NCBI GenBank assembly: GCA_940671915.1
Contig: CALNVZ010003430.1
Location: 18,692,657-18,756,656, forward strand
DNA length: 64,000 nt
Direction: 5' to 3'
Origin: Paracentrotus lividus
Lineage: Eukaryota; Echinodermata; Echinoidea; Camarodonta; Echinidae
Position numbers and translations under genes: made by a program. The notes beneath the pieces were generated by a model, which was not told the DNA's origin, did no database searches, and saw only the letters and a list, made by a program, of their open reading frames with translations. Positions 1 to 12,690 of this stretch are shown here, in pieces; position 1 is the stretch's first letter; every line of letters starts with the position of its first letter.

Positions 1-50
1 CAAAAATCGTATGATAGTTGTTCGGGGCCAACCTTCTAAAAAAAAATTAC

Positions 51-159
51 CAGTGACCATCAACCAGTCTCGAATATATTGTACATAAGCTGTATCCGGG
101 TCATAGACGAATTCGGTTGCGTAATGCACGCTGTTATTGTCTTTGCCGATGCGAGCCAT
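51..159 (-). CDS. Candidate first coding exon of an unrecognised gene (partial)
   Basis: Read on the minus strand, an ATG whose first base is 159 has a favourable context (gcaATGG) and opens 36 codons plus one base. It ends at a donor-like G|GTAATT whose GT is at plus positions 50-49. The peptide begins MARIGKDNNSVHYATEFV, continues with an acidic/aromatic stretch, and ends in an IRDWL-type segment. It looks like protein rather than random AT-rich translation, and it is too short for an ordinary ORF scan. I do not recognise the family. The downstream exons would lie left of base 1. Alternatives are a TE fragment or chance. The splice site and Kozak context are seen; coding status is inferred. 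Confidence 0.42.
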
Positions 160-3100
160 TGCTGGGATTCAGTTACCAACTGATACTACGCATGCTCATT
201 GTAGCGAACCTATACATTTGTTGTAATTGCCCGTAACCCAAAGGAAAATGTACATATGCCTGCAAGACTGGCGCTATGCGTAGCGTTACATGGGCGTAGC
301 CCCCAAGCTATGGCTGCGCCAGTTGACATGAAAGTTACAGTTGACTGACAGTCGGGATTGGTCTGCTAAGAGTCGCAAAATTCCCAAAATCATTGGGGAT
401 CCCCGCAAACCCAAAAATTAAATAAAATTAAATACAAATAGAAATTTTTTTTAAAAAAGTCATTTTTTCAATATTAAGAGAAGAAAAACAAACAAATAGC
501 AAAATAATACCATGCATAATAATTGCAGTCCCTTTTCCCATTATGTTTTTAAACATTGCTAAGCTAATGAGCCCTAATGATGGGGGGGGAGGGGGCAAGG
601 AGAGAAATTTACCAATTCAGCCTGTAGTTACGTGTAATAGATCTTGCGCTAACTTCTTTTCTCTATCTTCACAGTGACTCGCCGCACGAACTATAATCTT
701 TCTTTCTGTCCATGAAAAAAGAAGGACCTAGTGAATATGGACCAAACGAATGACAAAAACAAAGGGGAAGACACACTAATCATCTGCCCCGAGGTCATGC
801 TAAGGGGGCAAACAATGTTTTGGTCCCCCAAATTATTGAATTAAGAATTACAGGTAATGCAATATCTTTCTCAAGAAAAATCTACTGCCCACCTGCTGTT
901 CACACATTTTCATGCCAAGGCACAAAACAACACAGTAAAGCATTTTCTTTTTTGTCACCTTATTACATGTAAATTCATTTTGAATATATTACACGAAAAA
1001 TCAATCATTTTAACAACTCATCAGTCACCCAATCTGTTTTGATAGTTCAATAACACATATACATGTCATATTTTTCTGACAAGGGCCCATTTAAAATGTA
1101 TGTCCCCTTCGTCTTTCGACTCCATGCGCCAATCATCATATATAAATATGCATCAGCATGAATATTGCCATATTTATGTCTCATATCCACTCAACTTTGT
1201 CGTCAGTTGTATATCATTGTATCGACTATGTACTGTCTTAAAACATTTGAAAAAAGCCCCTTTTTGCCAGGATACCTGAAATAACAAACTAGATGCCTTT
1301 TGAATCCAGGAATAAATTCTTGTAATTTATTAATTATAATGAAAGTTGTAATCATTTCAAGCAGGAAACAATAAGACTACATATGATTCGTAAAAAAAAT
1401 CATTGGACCAAATAGCCTATCTGTGTGTTTCCATGCATCTACAATTTAAACCACTAAAAGTAGCTCTTTATTAGATACATCTTTCTACAATCCTATGCAT
1501 TGAATGTTATTTCCACTTTCTATATCTCAGCAAATTTAAGACTACGTGAAGTATTGCCTGGATCTTCTCGGGAATATTCTTAGACACCTTAATGGGACAA
1601 ACATATTTGACACCAAATGGATTGCTTATCCACATTGAACAGTGTTGTCCACCACATGTATATTCCACCCATCGCTCCATTTTGGTAAAATGTCATTACA
1701 CCCACTTTCCCTTAGCCAATGATAGCCCCGAAGCAAGGGCAAGAGAATGTTTATGGTAATGGGGGCAGCTTGTTTTGCTACTTAACCCAGGAAAAATTCA
1801 GCTATTCAGCACACGGTGTATTCTAATCCCATAGGCTTTTCACAAGTCTGCGCAGGCCGTCAGAAAATTATGATTCACCCTTATCCCCAAGTAAGACCCA
1901 TACAAATTAAACGGACATTCCCAATTTCTTTATATGATATCTTATTCGGCTGCTGCTTCATGGTATAAACAAGTGTTATTTGGTTCATCCTCACTCAGTA
2001 GGTCTGGCCCTAGCTCATATCTTTATCTGATTCTTCTTTTTGCTCAAGCGTGTAAAAAAGCATATGAATCTTGAAAATGGAATTCTTTAAAAAATACTTA
2101 CTGAATCAAATTAAGTTCAACTACTCTCACATAAAGATTGATAGGCCAACCCAGCTTTCACATTGTAACTCCCGTTCATCACAGCCTAGAATTGATTATA
2201 TATGCCAAAACATACTCAACTCTTCAAAAGATATTGAAATTATTTATAAGAATTACATCCTAAAAAAAACAACATTACCTTGAATTTAACAGTTTGGTTA
2301 GACAAGTTACGTTGGTAGCCTAAAGAAAAAACATTGAAAGCCAAAAAGGTCGTAGTATAAACATATTATTAACAACATTACCAAAAACATTACTGTCCCC
2401 GTTAAGCGGTTAAAGGCATGTTTCCTCGACCAAACTACAATCATTACAATCTTATTCACTCCTCGAGCCCCCTTCAAACAGCCTAAAAACTGCAGATGGC
2501 TATTTTGTTTAGTCTCTTATAATTCTCTAATTTACCAGCGTTGGCTAAAACACATTAGGTACTACTAATCAATTTGGATCTAATTGATGTTTGCCGTTCC
2601 AATTATCACTTTGCTCTACATATAGTATTCACATTTTATAGGTCCTAATAGCCCAGACCGAGATACATTCAATGCCCCTTTGTCCACTCAATTTTCTTTC
2701 CATTTCTATCATTCTGGAAATCGACGTCATTACCCAATTCTATCTAAAAACCATAGCGTTCACAGTGGCATTACACCAGTGGCACACTGTTGGCGAATTG
2801 CAGGCTTTTTAACTTTAACTGGAAAATTGGTCAACACGCGCGACTACTTTCCAAAAATTAGACCATACGCGGATTGTCACTGACGAAGCATGTTAGAAAC
2901 CAAAGTGGGTTAGCAGACAACGAGTAGCAATATAACCATTTATTCTTACCCGTACACATGGCCTCTAGCTTGAGTTCCTACTGCCTATATCCCAACTGCC
3001 ATACTCTCCACACTCTCTTGCTAAAGGAAACGAGACAAAACAAAAACAACTACTATGATATATAAGGCAGAGCTATAGACAGCCTACACAGCGCTACACA

Positions 3101-6100
3101 ATTATGCCCCTTTATTTACTTTTTTTAATTCAAACCATTGTCCCTTCCTACATAACATTTTTAGTGACAAAATTTTGTTATTACAGTGTCAACTGAGCAC
3201 CAAATTAACCTTAATTAACAAACCATTGAACACTAAACATTTTGCCACAATACACCATTTTCTTTCCACTAAGCGAAAAAAAGTCGGTTTGAGATTTCAT
3301 TATTCTATTTCTCTTCTGTTTTTTATTCAACTTGATTACAACCATTACCAAACATTGCTCTCATGAAAGCCTTGTGATTCTTCAGGATCTCCCACTGGTC
3401 TCTTGGTCCACTGAAGTGAATTGAAATAGGCGCTTACAGTTGAAAGGAGACTTACTATTACCTCATATGTGCCATGTCTCTGTTGGACCATTTCCTTACA
3501 CCCTTCATGTTGCTTCTACTGCGATCAAATACCCTCATCTGTAATTAACAAATTAAACTTTATAATAATGTTGTTATTCATATCCTGTACCCTGGCAGTC
3601 AGTGGAGTTTCAGTTGAGCCAAACTGATACAAAAATGAAAAAAATTGCCAATTATTCCAGCGTCACATGTCAATTGACTTATCAGGGCTTACAAACAGTG
3701 ATAACAGAGAAGGATAAAGGGAGACTTCTCAATACAAAACAGGAGTCATACTTTACCCAGAATCTCTAAAAAGACGCCGAACAGAAAACACGAGCACGGA
3801 ATAGCATTAGAACATGGCTAGTGGCCAGAAGCAGCGGCTTTGCTCACTGTGTTGTAGTGGTCTTATTCCTGACTAAAATTCATACATGTACCCAGTTAAT
3901 CTTCATGCGTAATGATTTGTGATTTGCACTGACAATCAGCTGTAAATGACAGACCATATTTTGCCTTTTTTTTACATAGTATATTCTTTACATTTTTCCT
4001 TTTGCTATTTTTGGACAATATTTGTAAGTTATTCTCTGCCCAGCAGCAGAGGGCCAGAAATGACTTGCACAGACCGACTTTTCAATACCAAAATCGCAAA
4101 CATCAATCCTCCATTCATGAGCTGGAAGAGACTAAACAATAATTGACATGTATATTTAGCACCTAGATACTGCGTTGAAAAGTGCTCAGTTTACTACTAG
4201 CACAAAGGTCTTATGCTGTGTTTCAATGAATAACTTTATTTAATAAGAATTGCTCTCAACAACATACTTTTATTGCGTAGCGGAATCAGACAGCACATAA
4301 CCAATATGGGTAATACCACAACAAGTCTCATGGGCAAGTGTTCAATCACCATATTTTTGAATACTATCTTGACTTCCATATATAGCTGCTTAAACAGGGG
4401 CCAGTGTGAGGATGGGGCGTTAGTGATAAGCGATGAGGGCGGTTTCTCGGGCCGCGTTTAGGTGCTAAAGGCGTTTAAACACAATCGAGTTATACAACAC
4501 AAACCTTTATAGCAAGAGCTTGTGAAATCAAAACCATTTGGTGAAACAGAAATCAATACTGGAACGTCTGAAGAGGAAAGAAAGTAATATCACAGAATTA
4601 TCCAAAATTTCATTTTGCATCATTTTAATTCCCAATAAATACAACCACAATAAACAGCAAAATCTTGGACTAATGCAATATGCCATAGACTTTAAAAAAA
4701 GACAATAATAATAATAAAATATAACTATAACAAAAAAATATTCTTTACAACACATTATTTATGCTATTATTGTGAAGCAGAGCATATAATATTTCAATTT
4801 TTTTTCTTGAGCTACCAATTGGTAAAAAACAATTATTTTTCAATTTTTTGGCGGGAAACAGTTTTTTCTTTTTTTTGAAATTCAAAAGTAAGCAGTTAGC
4901 ATTTTCACCCAGCTTCATATTAACAAATCTCATTTAGTGTACATCAGTTATGAATTCAAACATTCAAACATCCGCAAAATACTGATGTCCATTCAAAATA
5001 ACTTATTATTAAGCTGGCTCAAAGGTGGCACATTGATTGATAACATGAACTTGCCTATTCGTGAATATGCAATTGAGAAATTAGAACATCCACTACAGAT
5101 AAATTCCTCATGCTTTTTGACTTTTTGATATATATTTTTTAATTATCAAAGGAAGAGAAAGAGAGTATGCTTTTCTTTTATAATTTTGTTAAATACTGCA
5201 CATAAAACCCTTCTGATCTGCCAGGCAGCAACGTAGATGAATGGTCCTTGGCGAAACATAGAAGCTTTTTAATAAGGATAGGCTACATACCCAATAACCT
5301 GAAAAGAAACTGCATCATTCTTATAACATGTCGGAACAGCGACAGATAATTGTTTCACATTCAACAATGCCGAAATGAAGTAGCCCTCTTGCATTTCCTG
5401 ATTTATAATGTGCAACAAACATTGACAATAGGTAATCTTGAAGTTTCACCTTGGTGCCAGAACGATTAACAGGGAGTCACGGCTGCCACCAAGTATTCTT
5501 CCTGGGTTGTGAGTAGCGCTCCTTAAAAAGACCTAAGCAACCTCGAATGTTCCTTAGCCTCGTCTATAGCTAATCTGAGCTATATGTTCTCCCTAAAACG
5601 TCCAGGTAGGCGTAGGTCCAGGACCACTCCACACCCTCAGAAAGATACTTGATGCCACCGCTGAAACCTTCACCTGTTAAACAAATTAAAAACTCAATAC
5701 ACCGCTCAATAATTCATTATATTTCTATAAAGATACAAGGGAAAAGAGGTTATATCATTAGCCAAATAAAATAAATAAATAAATAGAGATAAATGCTTCT
5801 AGATTATGAACTATATTTTACCAGGTTACTATTTTCATTCACAATCAACACCTTCACATTCGCCTCTTCCTTCTCCAACTATTTTGATGCTTCAAAGCAA
5901 ACATTTAATCCCATACATTGCCATCAACTTTAATCAATCGTTGAATTTGAAATGACATAGCAATTGCCATTCCAGACAAACATCATTAAAAAAACTTAAA
6001 CACATCTTGCTTCTGAAGAAATTGAGCTATATTCAATTCCCAGTCTTACCGATCGCCAACAAATAATGATCTACAAGGGATGCCATATGAAATAGTCGTG

Positions 6101-7005
6101 TTAAATCATTCCATGAACAGTGATTTCTAAACCCGATTCTCTGATAGCTTATTTTATATTTTGTTGGTCTCATCTTGCTTTGGCTGAGACCAATTAGCAT
6201 AATCAACAGTCGGTTCGTACCACCACTTACTTAGCCATTACACCATACATTCCAAAACAACAGTATGGCAGTATATATTTTTTTTTCAAGAGTTGCTAAA
6301 AGATGCTTAATGTCTCATAAGCTACACTTCTCCAGCATCTAATGCTAAATGGAATTGATCTTAACCCTTTCCTTTCTGTTTTTCATTATTTGAATATGCA
6401 GACACCCAAGCTGGAAATCCAACAGAAAGTCACAGCAGTTTCTGGAAGCACAGAAAAATAAACATAATTCATAAATAAAGAAACAAATATATACTCCTCT
6501 CTTCTTCAAGGCAAAAAAAAATACTAGGCATACTCTAGAAACAAAATACAAGCGGAATTACTTTATAATATTGCAAGAGGAACATCTTGACAGAATTCTT
6601 TTTGGTGATGTTTTTGGTAAGTAGAAGTTTCATAACATTTAAAACCAAACTTAGAATAACGGTGGTGTGTTAGGAGCTTATGCACATACCATGTCGGGCT
6701 CCTTACATTAATTTCCATGGTACCCAGCCCCAATAAGACCAAACAAGGGCCATACGAGGTCACAATGACCACCTTTTTATGGACACTGGGTTCACAATGA
6801 CCTTAATGACAACCGGTCACAATATCCCTATGCATTGCACTTTGCCGGTATGCCTTTCCTAAACCAAACCCTAGGTACACTGCGTTCACGATGAACCTTA
6901 CACCGGGCGTCACGCATCTCTAACCTGTGGGTCTATTGACCCTGCAGAACTATAGGGATGCCCCCAATTTCCCACTAGATTCTCAGATCCCCTTACATTC
7001 TGTAC
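160..7005. other. Gene-free AT-rich stretch
   Basis: I see no recognisable protein, RNA gene or complete mobile element. ORFs are all shorter than about 75 codons and none resembles a family I know. Bases 160-360 lie immediately upstream of the candidate minus-strand start exon and are less AT-rich, with an imperfect hairpin (arms near 267 and 314, core TGGCGC/GCGCCA), so they could include its promoter. The remainder is simple AT-rich sequence with A/T homopolymers. Confidence 0.5.
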
Positions 7006-7095
7006 CTCTTTGAGATGTTGAATCTTTCTCAGCAGAGTAGGCTCAAACACATTATGGACTTGATCCGCCATGAAGTCCATGTTTGAACTCCCCAT
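7006..7095 (-). other. Weak candidate exon (minus strand)
   Basis: An ATG at 7095 on the minus strand opens a frame with a protein-like composition (MGSSNMDFMADQ, then a Leu/Lys-rich helix-like segment). The frame reaches a possible donor AAGAG|GTACA at 7006/7005. No homologue is recognised, the surrounding sequence shows no other exon, and a 90-bp open stretch is expected by chance in this much DNA. It is listed only because the amino-acid pattern is less AT-driven than its surroundings. Confidence 0.15.
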
Positions 7096-7099
7096 CGAC

Positions 7100-8765
7100 T
7101 GCTACCAACGCAGTTGATTCCATGCCAGAGCTCATCAGCTTCCAGTGCCTTCGTTCAGATCTGAAAAGAGATGTGACCCAAGAACAATATTTCTTTCACA
7201 TTTACATGTAATTCTCTTGAATCAACGTGAAAGGAACCTAAAATTCTCTGTGTTACCAAGTGTGTGCTGTATTTAAATCACCCCCAAGAAACATTTGTTT
7301 ATGAACATCATGAACACATATGTTCTGCATCCTGAAAATTTGGGCATTCAACAAAATCCATTCTATCCAATAGCTTTCCACCAATGATGAAGCTGGATCA
7401 TCGATGAATGGGTTTAATCATTTTTTTTATTTCTTTATTTTTTATTATTATTAGATGATTATTATATTTTTCCATAATGAAACAATCAGTCACGATAAAA
7501 TTTAGATTCCGTCATTTATTTTTTTGGTTATAAAGTCTTCATTTCTTTATACGTTTTCAACTGTCGGCGAAGTCGACAGTGATTCGTTGAAGTTTCCCAT
7601 TTTATATTTCTCTTCTTTATTCTAAAAAGTATTGAAAGAGTGCCTCTTTGCAGCGCACGTTTTGTGAATCGCAGTCGATGTAAGTTTTTCTTGCGAAATG
7701 GTCCACTCTTGGTTATGGATTGACAGCACCCGCTACACCAAAAGCAGTCTTTTATTCAGAGAACAGCTGACATCGCGTTTATTCAGTACAGTCAACACAC
7801 TTGTCAGTCATCCGCAACCAGGCGAGTGGAGCTCCACGCGATAGCTTAATCAGAGCGCCCCAACAATTCAAATGCTTCGATTCCTCTGGCATTCTGACGT
7901 CTCTGTACGACGACTGTAACGTTAGGCATTATCGCATGTCTGTAACTTACAGTTTACAGACTCAAAAACTTTCTCTCTAAATTATCATCCAAAAACACTG
8001 AAATAAAATGAAGAAAAAAAAAAAAAGACTTATTATTCATTGATTTCATCATTCCTTAGTTCCCTATTCATTGTCTATCAATGTCAAAAAAAAAATTGAC
8101 ATTTTTTTTTTTCAATTTCACACAAAGCGATGACACAGATCGATACACACTTTAACAGAATCGCCTCACATCTGTTCGATTTGCTGCGATGCAATTTTAT
8201 GGAAAACAAATGGCAATTTTTCCTTAAATGTGACATATTCCAACATTCAAAATGATCTTATGAAGATGCAGAAAATCGTATAGGAACAAATGCAAGCGAA
8301 TTGTTTTTCCAATGCGATCCGTTAATCGGATAAAAACAAGCTACCACCGCTTAACATTCCTAGACCCACGACCACACTACAGAATTCGCGATTACGTTTT
8401 ATGAATTAGGTTCTAATCGGAAAAATAAAGACTTATACGTTACCGTTTTCTGGATGTGTGGGTTCTTTGTTATTTCCATACATTGCACTCCATATTCACT
8501 AATTCTGATTTTCCTTGAAAATTAGTGACATTCCAAATTAAAAATGTGAATTCAAGATACGGACACGCACGTCTAGGTAAACAGCTAGGCAAACTAACAT
8601 GCTGTTTTTCAAAAGAACGTAAGAGCCACAAACACAAATAAACGGCCCTTGCGTACTATTTTTAGCGGTAAACGGTACTATCTTCCGAGGAGTACTTTTG
8701 CATTCATTCTGATTATATCGCTGCTGACTGTCCGATGATATTCAAGCTGAGGTCAAAGCAAATAA
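7100..8765. other. Non-coding, AT-rich with A/T homopolymers
   Basis: No gene is seen. A short stem (CTGTCG...CGACAG) sits near 7560-7580. Around 8168-8200 the word CGATTTGCTGCGATG recurs in reverse complement near 16665-16690, so a dispersed MITE-like repeat probably has copies at both places. Poly-A and poly-T runs occur around 8010-8115. Confidence 0.4.
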
Positions 8766-9520
8766 TTAGATAAAAAAGACAGAAGAAGAAAGAAAAAATA
8801 AAAGATAAAATACAACTAAACAGAAAGAAGAAAAAAAAAGAAAAGAAAAAACAGAGCTGAAAAAAGATGCGGGAAAAAGGGCAAGGGAAAAAAAGAGAAA
8901 GAGAGGAGATCGAGAGAAAAGTAAGCATGGAAAAAAAGGAAGGCGAGAGAAGATTAGAGAAAAATGAATGAGGGTTAAAAAAAAAAGCATGGAGGAAAAA
9001 GAAGGAGACAGAAAAAAGAGGGAACGAAAAAAAAACATGAGAGACAAAAAACAACGAGAGAATAAAAGGCAATAGGGACCAGAAAGAGAGAGAGAGAGAT
9101 AGAAAGAGTGAAGAGAGAAAAACAAAACCTAAGACTCGAAAGAAAGAAAAAGAGACAGAAAGAAGAGAGGAGGGACAAATAAGAAGAAGAAAAGCAATGG
9201 AAGGAAAAAGAAGAGAGAGAGCAAAAAAAAAGAGAGCCTTACGAGAAGGAGAGAAGAAAAAAAAAGAAGAAAAAAGGAATGGAGACAAAAAAAAAAAAAA
9301 TTTTAAATACACGAGAGAGCGAGAGAGAGAGAGGAGAAAAAAAGAAAAGAACAAAAAGGAAGAATTGGAAAAAAAGAAGGGAGAGAGAGAACCAAAAAAA
9401 AAAAGAAAAAAAGAAAAGTCGAGGTGATAAATGAGACAGAGAGAGAGAGAGAGAAGGAAAAAGGAGAGAAGTATTGGAGGGAAAAAATCATATATAATAA
9501 AAAAGAAGGAGAGAAATGGG
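8766..9520. repeat. About 750-bp polypurine/polypyrimidine tract
   Basis: The plus strand is almost entirely A and G for about 750 bp, with embedded (GA)n runs (for example near 9085, 9310 and 9435) and A-runs up to about 14. Its complement yields long Phe/Leu/Ser-rich open frames (up to 279 codons) that are composition artefacts, not genes. Such mirror-rich homopurine tracts can form triplex (H-DNA) structures and are error-prone for sequencing. No unit longer than a dinucleotide is evident. Confidence 0.85.
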
Positions 9521-9599
9521 TGGGGGGGGGCGTAAGGACAAGAACAAAACAATTAGGCCTGAAAATAATTTTTCAAAAAGGAAAAAGCAATTAATAAAA

Positions 9600-11189
9600 A
9601 AATATTTAAATAAAAAATAGCAGTGGCACAAAATAGTTGTATCCCAATAGTGCCTTGCTCGCAATCAGATCATCTAACCGCTAATAGAAGAAGGTTTCTA
9701 CGCGAATTATACTTGCTAGGGCGGACATCCAATCCAAACGACTTCACTTTATCCTTTCGGAATTCTAACATCAGATACTACTACACACCGTCTAACGGTA
9801 AAGAATTAATCTGAGGGCTCGCTACGCGTTTCAATAATAAAGGCTATGACTAGTACTCTTCCAAACAAAAGTTTACTCGCTACCTGGTATATACTAGAGG
9901 CTGACTTCAATCGAGATTCCACTTAATCTTATCGATTAAAGCATCAGCATTACGCGAAGCTTCGAGTTCAACTCCATGCCTGTATATTTACTATTCCATT
10001 CGCTGAGGTACGATGATCCTCGACGCGCAAACACCAAGCTTGGCCCACACGAATGGATATCGATAGTACCACCGAGGGAATGCACAATTGAGCCTGCTCT
10101 TATGGCCGAATCCGTACCGACTTTTGTAACATGGCCTCGAGTTGCTTGGGTTTCGATTATGGGACGACTCTCTTTAAACAACTATAGCTCATACTTTGGG
10201 TCTGATGTGCTGTGCCATACAAAATACTGACAGGCCGCCATTTAATAGGTGGCAGAACTACCTATGCGCCAGGACAAGGCAGTGAATGCGGTGAGTTTTC
10301 TCCCTTTTTCTATGTGTACGGATTAAAATATTATTAGGTGAAATTCTGTACAAAAGCTAAACAAAAAAAGTTTGTAGGATGTTGGATTAGTTTTTCACAA
10401 GGCATTGTAAATTATTAACAAAAAGTGGTTAAAATGTTTTCTTTCGAGGACTTGCGTAACAGGGTACGATCTACGTACGACCTCGTAGTAGCTATATTAC
10501 CCCAAATTATAAATCATTAAATATAGTAAACCAATGCATACCTCAAATTAGAAGGTTCTGATAAGATACACCAAAGTAAAATTTTTTTTGGAATCCGCAC
10601 AATTTCGTTATGGATGTTATGGCGATTCAAATTGAACTCTACATGAAACCATTCTCCGCATATTTTGAGGATCGTTATTGTGAGCGCATAAAGCCCTATT
10701 CAGGGGAACCTTTACCCAAGTTAACTTCTTGGTAGTATGACGTAATAGACAGATAATTACGCAGAATATGTTAAATTTATTTATGGATATCTATGAACGC
10801 TAGTTAGGCCCTATAGGTTGGCCTGGAGGGGGGTGGGGGGGGACTGCGAGCAGTCACATCATTCATCTCTTGAGATCTGGTTGTTGAATGTTGATCGCCC
10901 AAATCTAGATGTGAAATTGCATGTTACAACCATATCATTTTAGATTATTTGTTTCTCACGAATATATATTTCTTTTTGTAGATGTGTATATACTCTATAT
11001 ATAAGTATTACTTGTTCTTTTTATCATCTATTACTTAAGAGGAAAGTGTTAACCGCCAGGATCGATCAGAGGGTTGAGAAGAAACTACTGATCCAAGAAA
11101 TATTTCCAAATTAACTTTATATATTGGCTCAACTAATTAATATTTAGTTAATAACAATACAACCTCTTGATAGTTAAACAATTTACTTG
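9600..11189. other. No recognisable gene; mixed composition
   Basis: Between 9620 and 10230 the base composition is more even than around it, and open frames occur on both strands (84 codons plus, 81 codons minus, overlapping at 9936-10230). Neither resembles a known protein, and overlapping antisense frames of this size are usually chance. A G-run (about 16 of 17 G) lies near 10827-10843. From about 10900 onward the text shows the insertion-rich noise described for the next repeat. Confidence 0.35.
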
Positions 11190-12690
11190 GTAAAACAAGT
11201 GGATTAGTAAATACGCAATGCGTCCAATATATGTCCCCCTGCCCGATAATGGTTAAAAATTCCCATTATATCACCAATCAGTGCTATCACCATAAAGCAA
11301 ACGGAATCGAAATCGGGTAAAAAAATGGCAACAAAGAATTCAGCATTTTCCTACCAATGTACCAATTAGGTCAAAGGTCAAGGTCAAGGGTTCAAAAGTC
11401 CAAAATCTGTGAGAAGTTTTGTAGTTCCTCACCTAGTGCTCATCATATAAAGCAAACGGAATCGAAATCAGATCGAAAAAATGGCAAGCAGTAGCATTTT
11501 TAGTCAATTAAACAATATAGGTCAAAAATCAAGGTCAAAGGTCAAAGGGCTCCAAAATTCTGTGAAGAAGTTTTTTTTGTAAGGGTATTTACCCTAGTGC
11601 TATCACATAAAGCAAGCGGAATTGAAATCGCCGAATTGAAAAATGAGTGAAGGAGTACCAAGCATTTGTAGCCAATAACCAATATAGGATCGAAAATCAA
11701 TGGTCCAAAGGAGTCAAAGGTCAAACATTCTGTGAAGAAGTTTTGTAGGCATTACCTAGTGCCTATCAAAAGCAAACGCGAATCGAAATCGGCATGAAAA
11801 ATGGTCGACATCGGCCAGTAGACCATTTTGTACCAATTACAATACTGAGGTCAAAAAATTCACAAGGTCAAAGGTCAAAAGGGGTTCAAAAGTCAAAATT
11901 CTGTGAGGAAGTTTTGTAGTCCACACTAGTGCTATCATCATAAAGCCAAACAAAAATCGAAATTCGGATGAAAAATGGCGAAGGAGTAGCATTTTGTAAC
12001 CAATTGTACAATATTAGGTCACATATCAAGCGTCAAAGGTCAAAGGGGTCACAAAAGTCGAAACTCCGTGAGGATGTTTTGTCAGATCCTCACGTAGTAG
12101 CCGATATCATTTAAAAAGCAAACAAAATCGAAAATCGGAGATGAAAATGGCGAAGCAAGTAGCCATTGTAACCAATGTATCAATATAAGTCAAAAAATCT
12201 AAGCGTCCAAAAGGTTCAAAGGGGTCAAAAGTCAAAATTCCAGTAGGAAGTTTTGTTAGCTCCTCACCTATGTGCTATTCATTAAAAGCAAACAAAAATC
12301 AAAATCGGATTGAAAAATGGCGAAGGAGTAGACATATTTGTACCAATGTACAATACAAGCGTCAAAAATCAGGTCCAAAGATCAGTCTCAATAGCGTCCA
12401 AATTCTGTGAGGAAGTTTAGCCATAGCATCACCTAGTGTGATCATATAAAGCTAACGGAATCGAATCCCGGATGAAAAATGGTGAAGGAGTAACGCAAAA
12501 TTGAAGAAAGATCTTTTGCGTCACATACGGAAGCAAAACAGACGGCACGATACGACGGGCCGGATGGACGGACGGACGGTATACACTGGACGGACACACA
12601 CAACGTACGGAGCCCGTTATCATAGTCCCCTGCTCAACACCGTTCCGGCCCGGCGGACAAAAAAAAGGCAATACTATTTTCCCTATAATA
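11190..12690 (+). repeat. Noisy copy of the AGGTCAAAGG tandem-repeat element
   Basis: This stretch matches the cleaner element at 40965-41995 from its first line (ACAAGTGGATTAGTAAA) to its last (cggacggacgg... then a CCCGGCGGACA-type end). It is peppered with small insertions and deletions, as expected of uncorrected long reads. About eight tandem units can be counted from the recurring word GCAAACGGAATCGAAATC or its variants (about 11290, 11446, 11610, 11767, 11945, 12118, 12290, 12450), against six in the clean copy. The orientation is the same as in the clean copy. No coding capacity. Confidence 0.85.

Noticed and set aside
8713..9552. 279-codon minus-strand ORF
   Set aside because: It is the translation of the polypyrimidine complement of the purine tract; Phe/Leu/Ser only, with overlapping open frames in several phases. 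Composition artefact.
9936..10230. Overlapping 81- and 84-codon ORFs on opposite strands
   Set aside because: No homology recognised and mutual antisense overlap; treated as chance.
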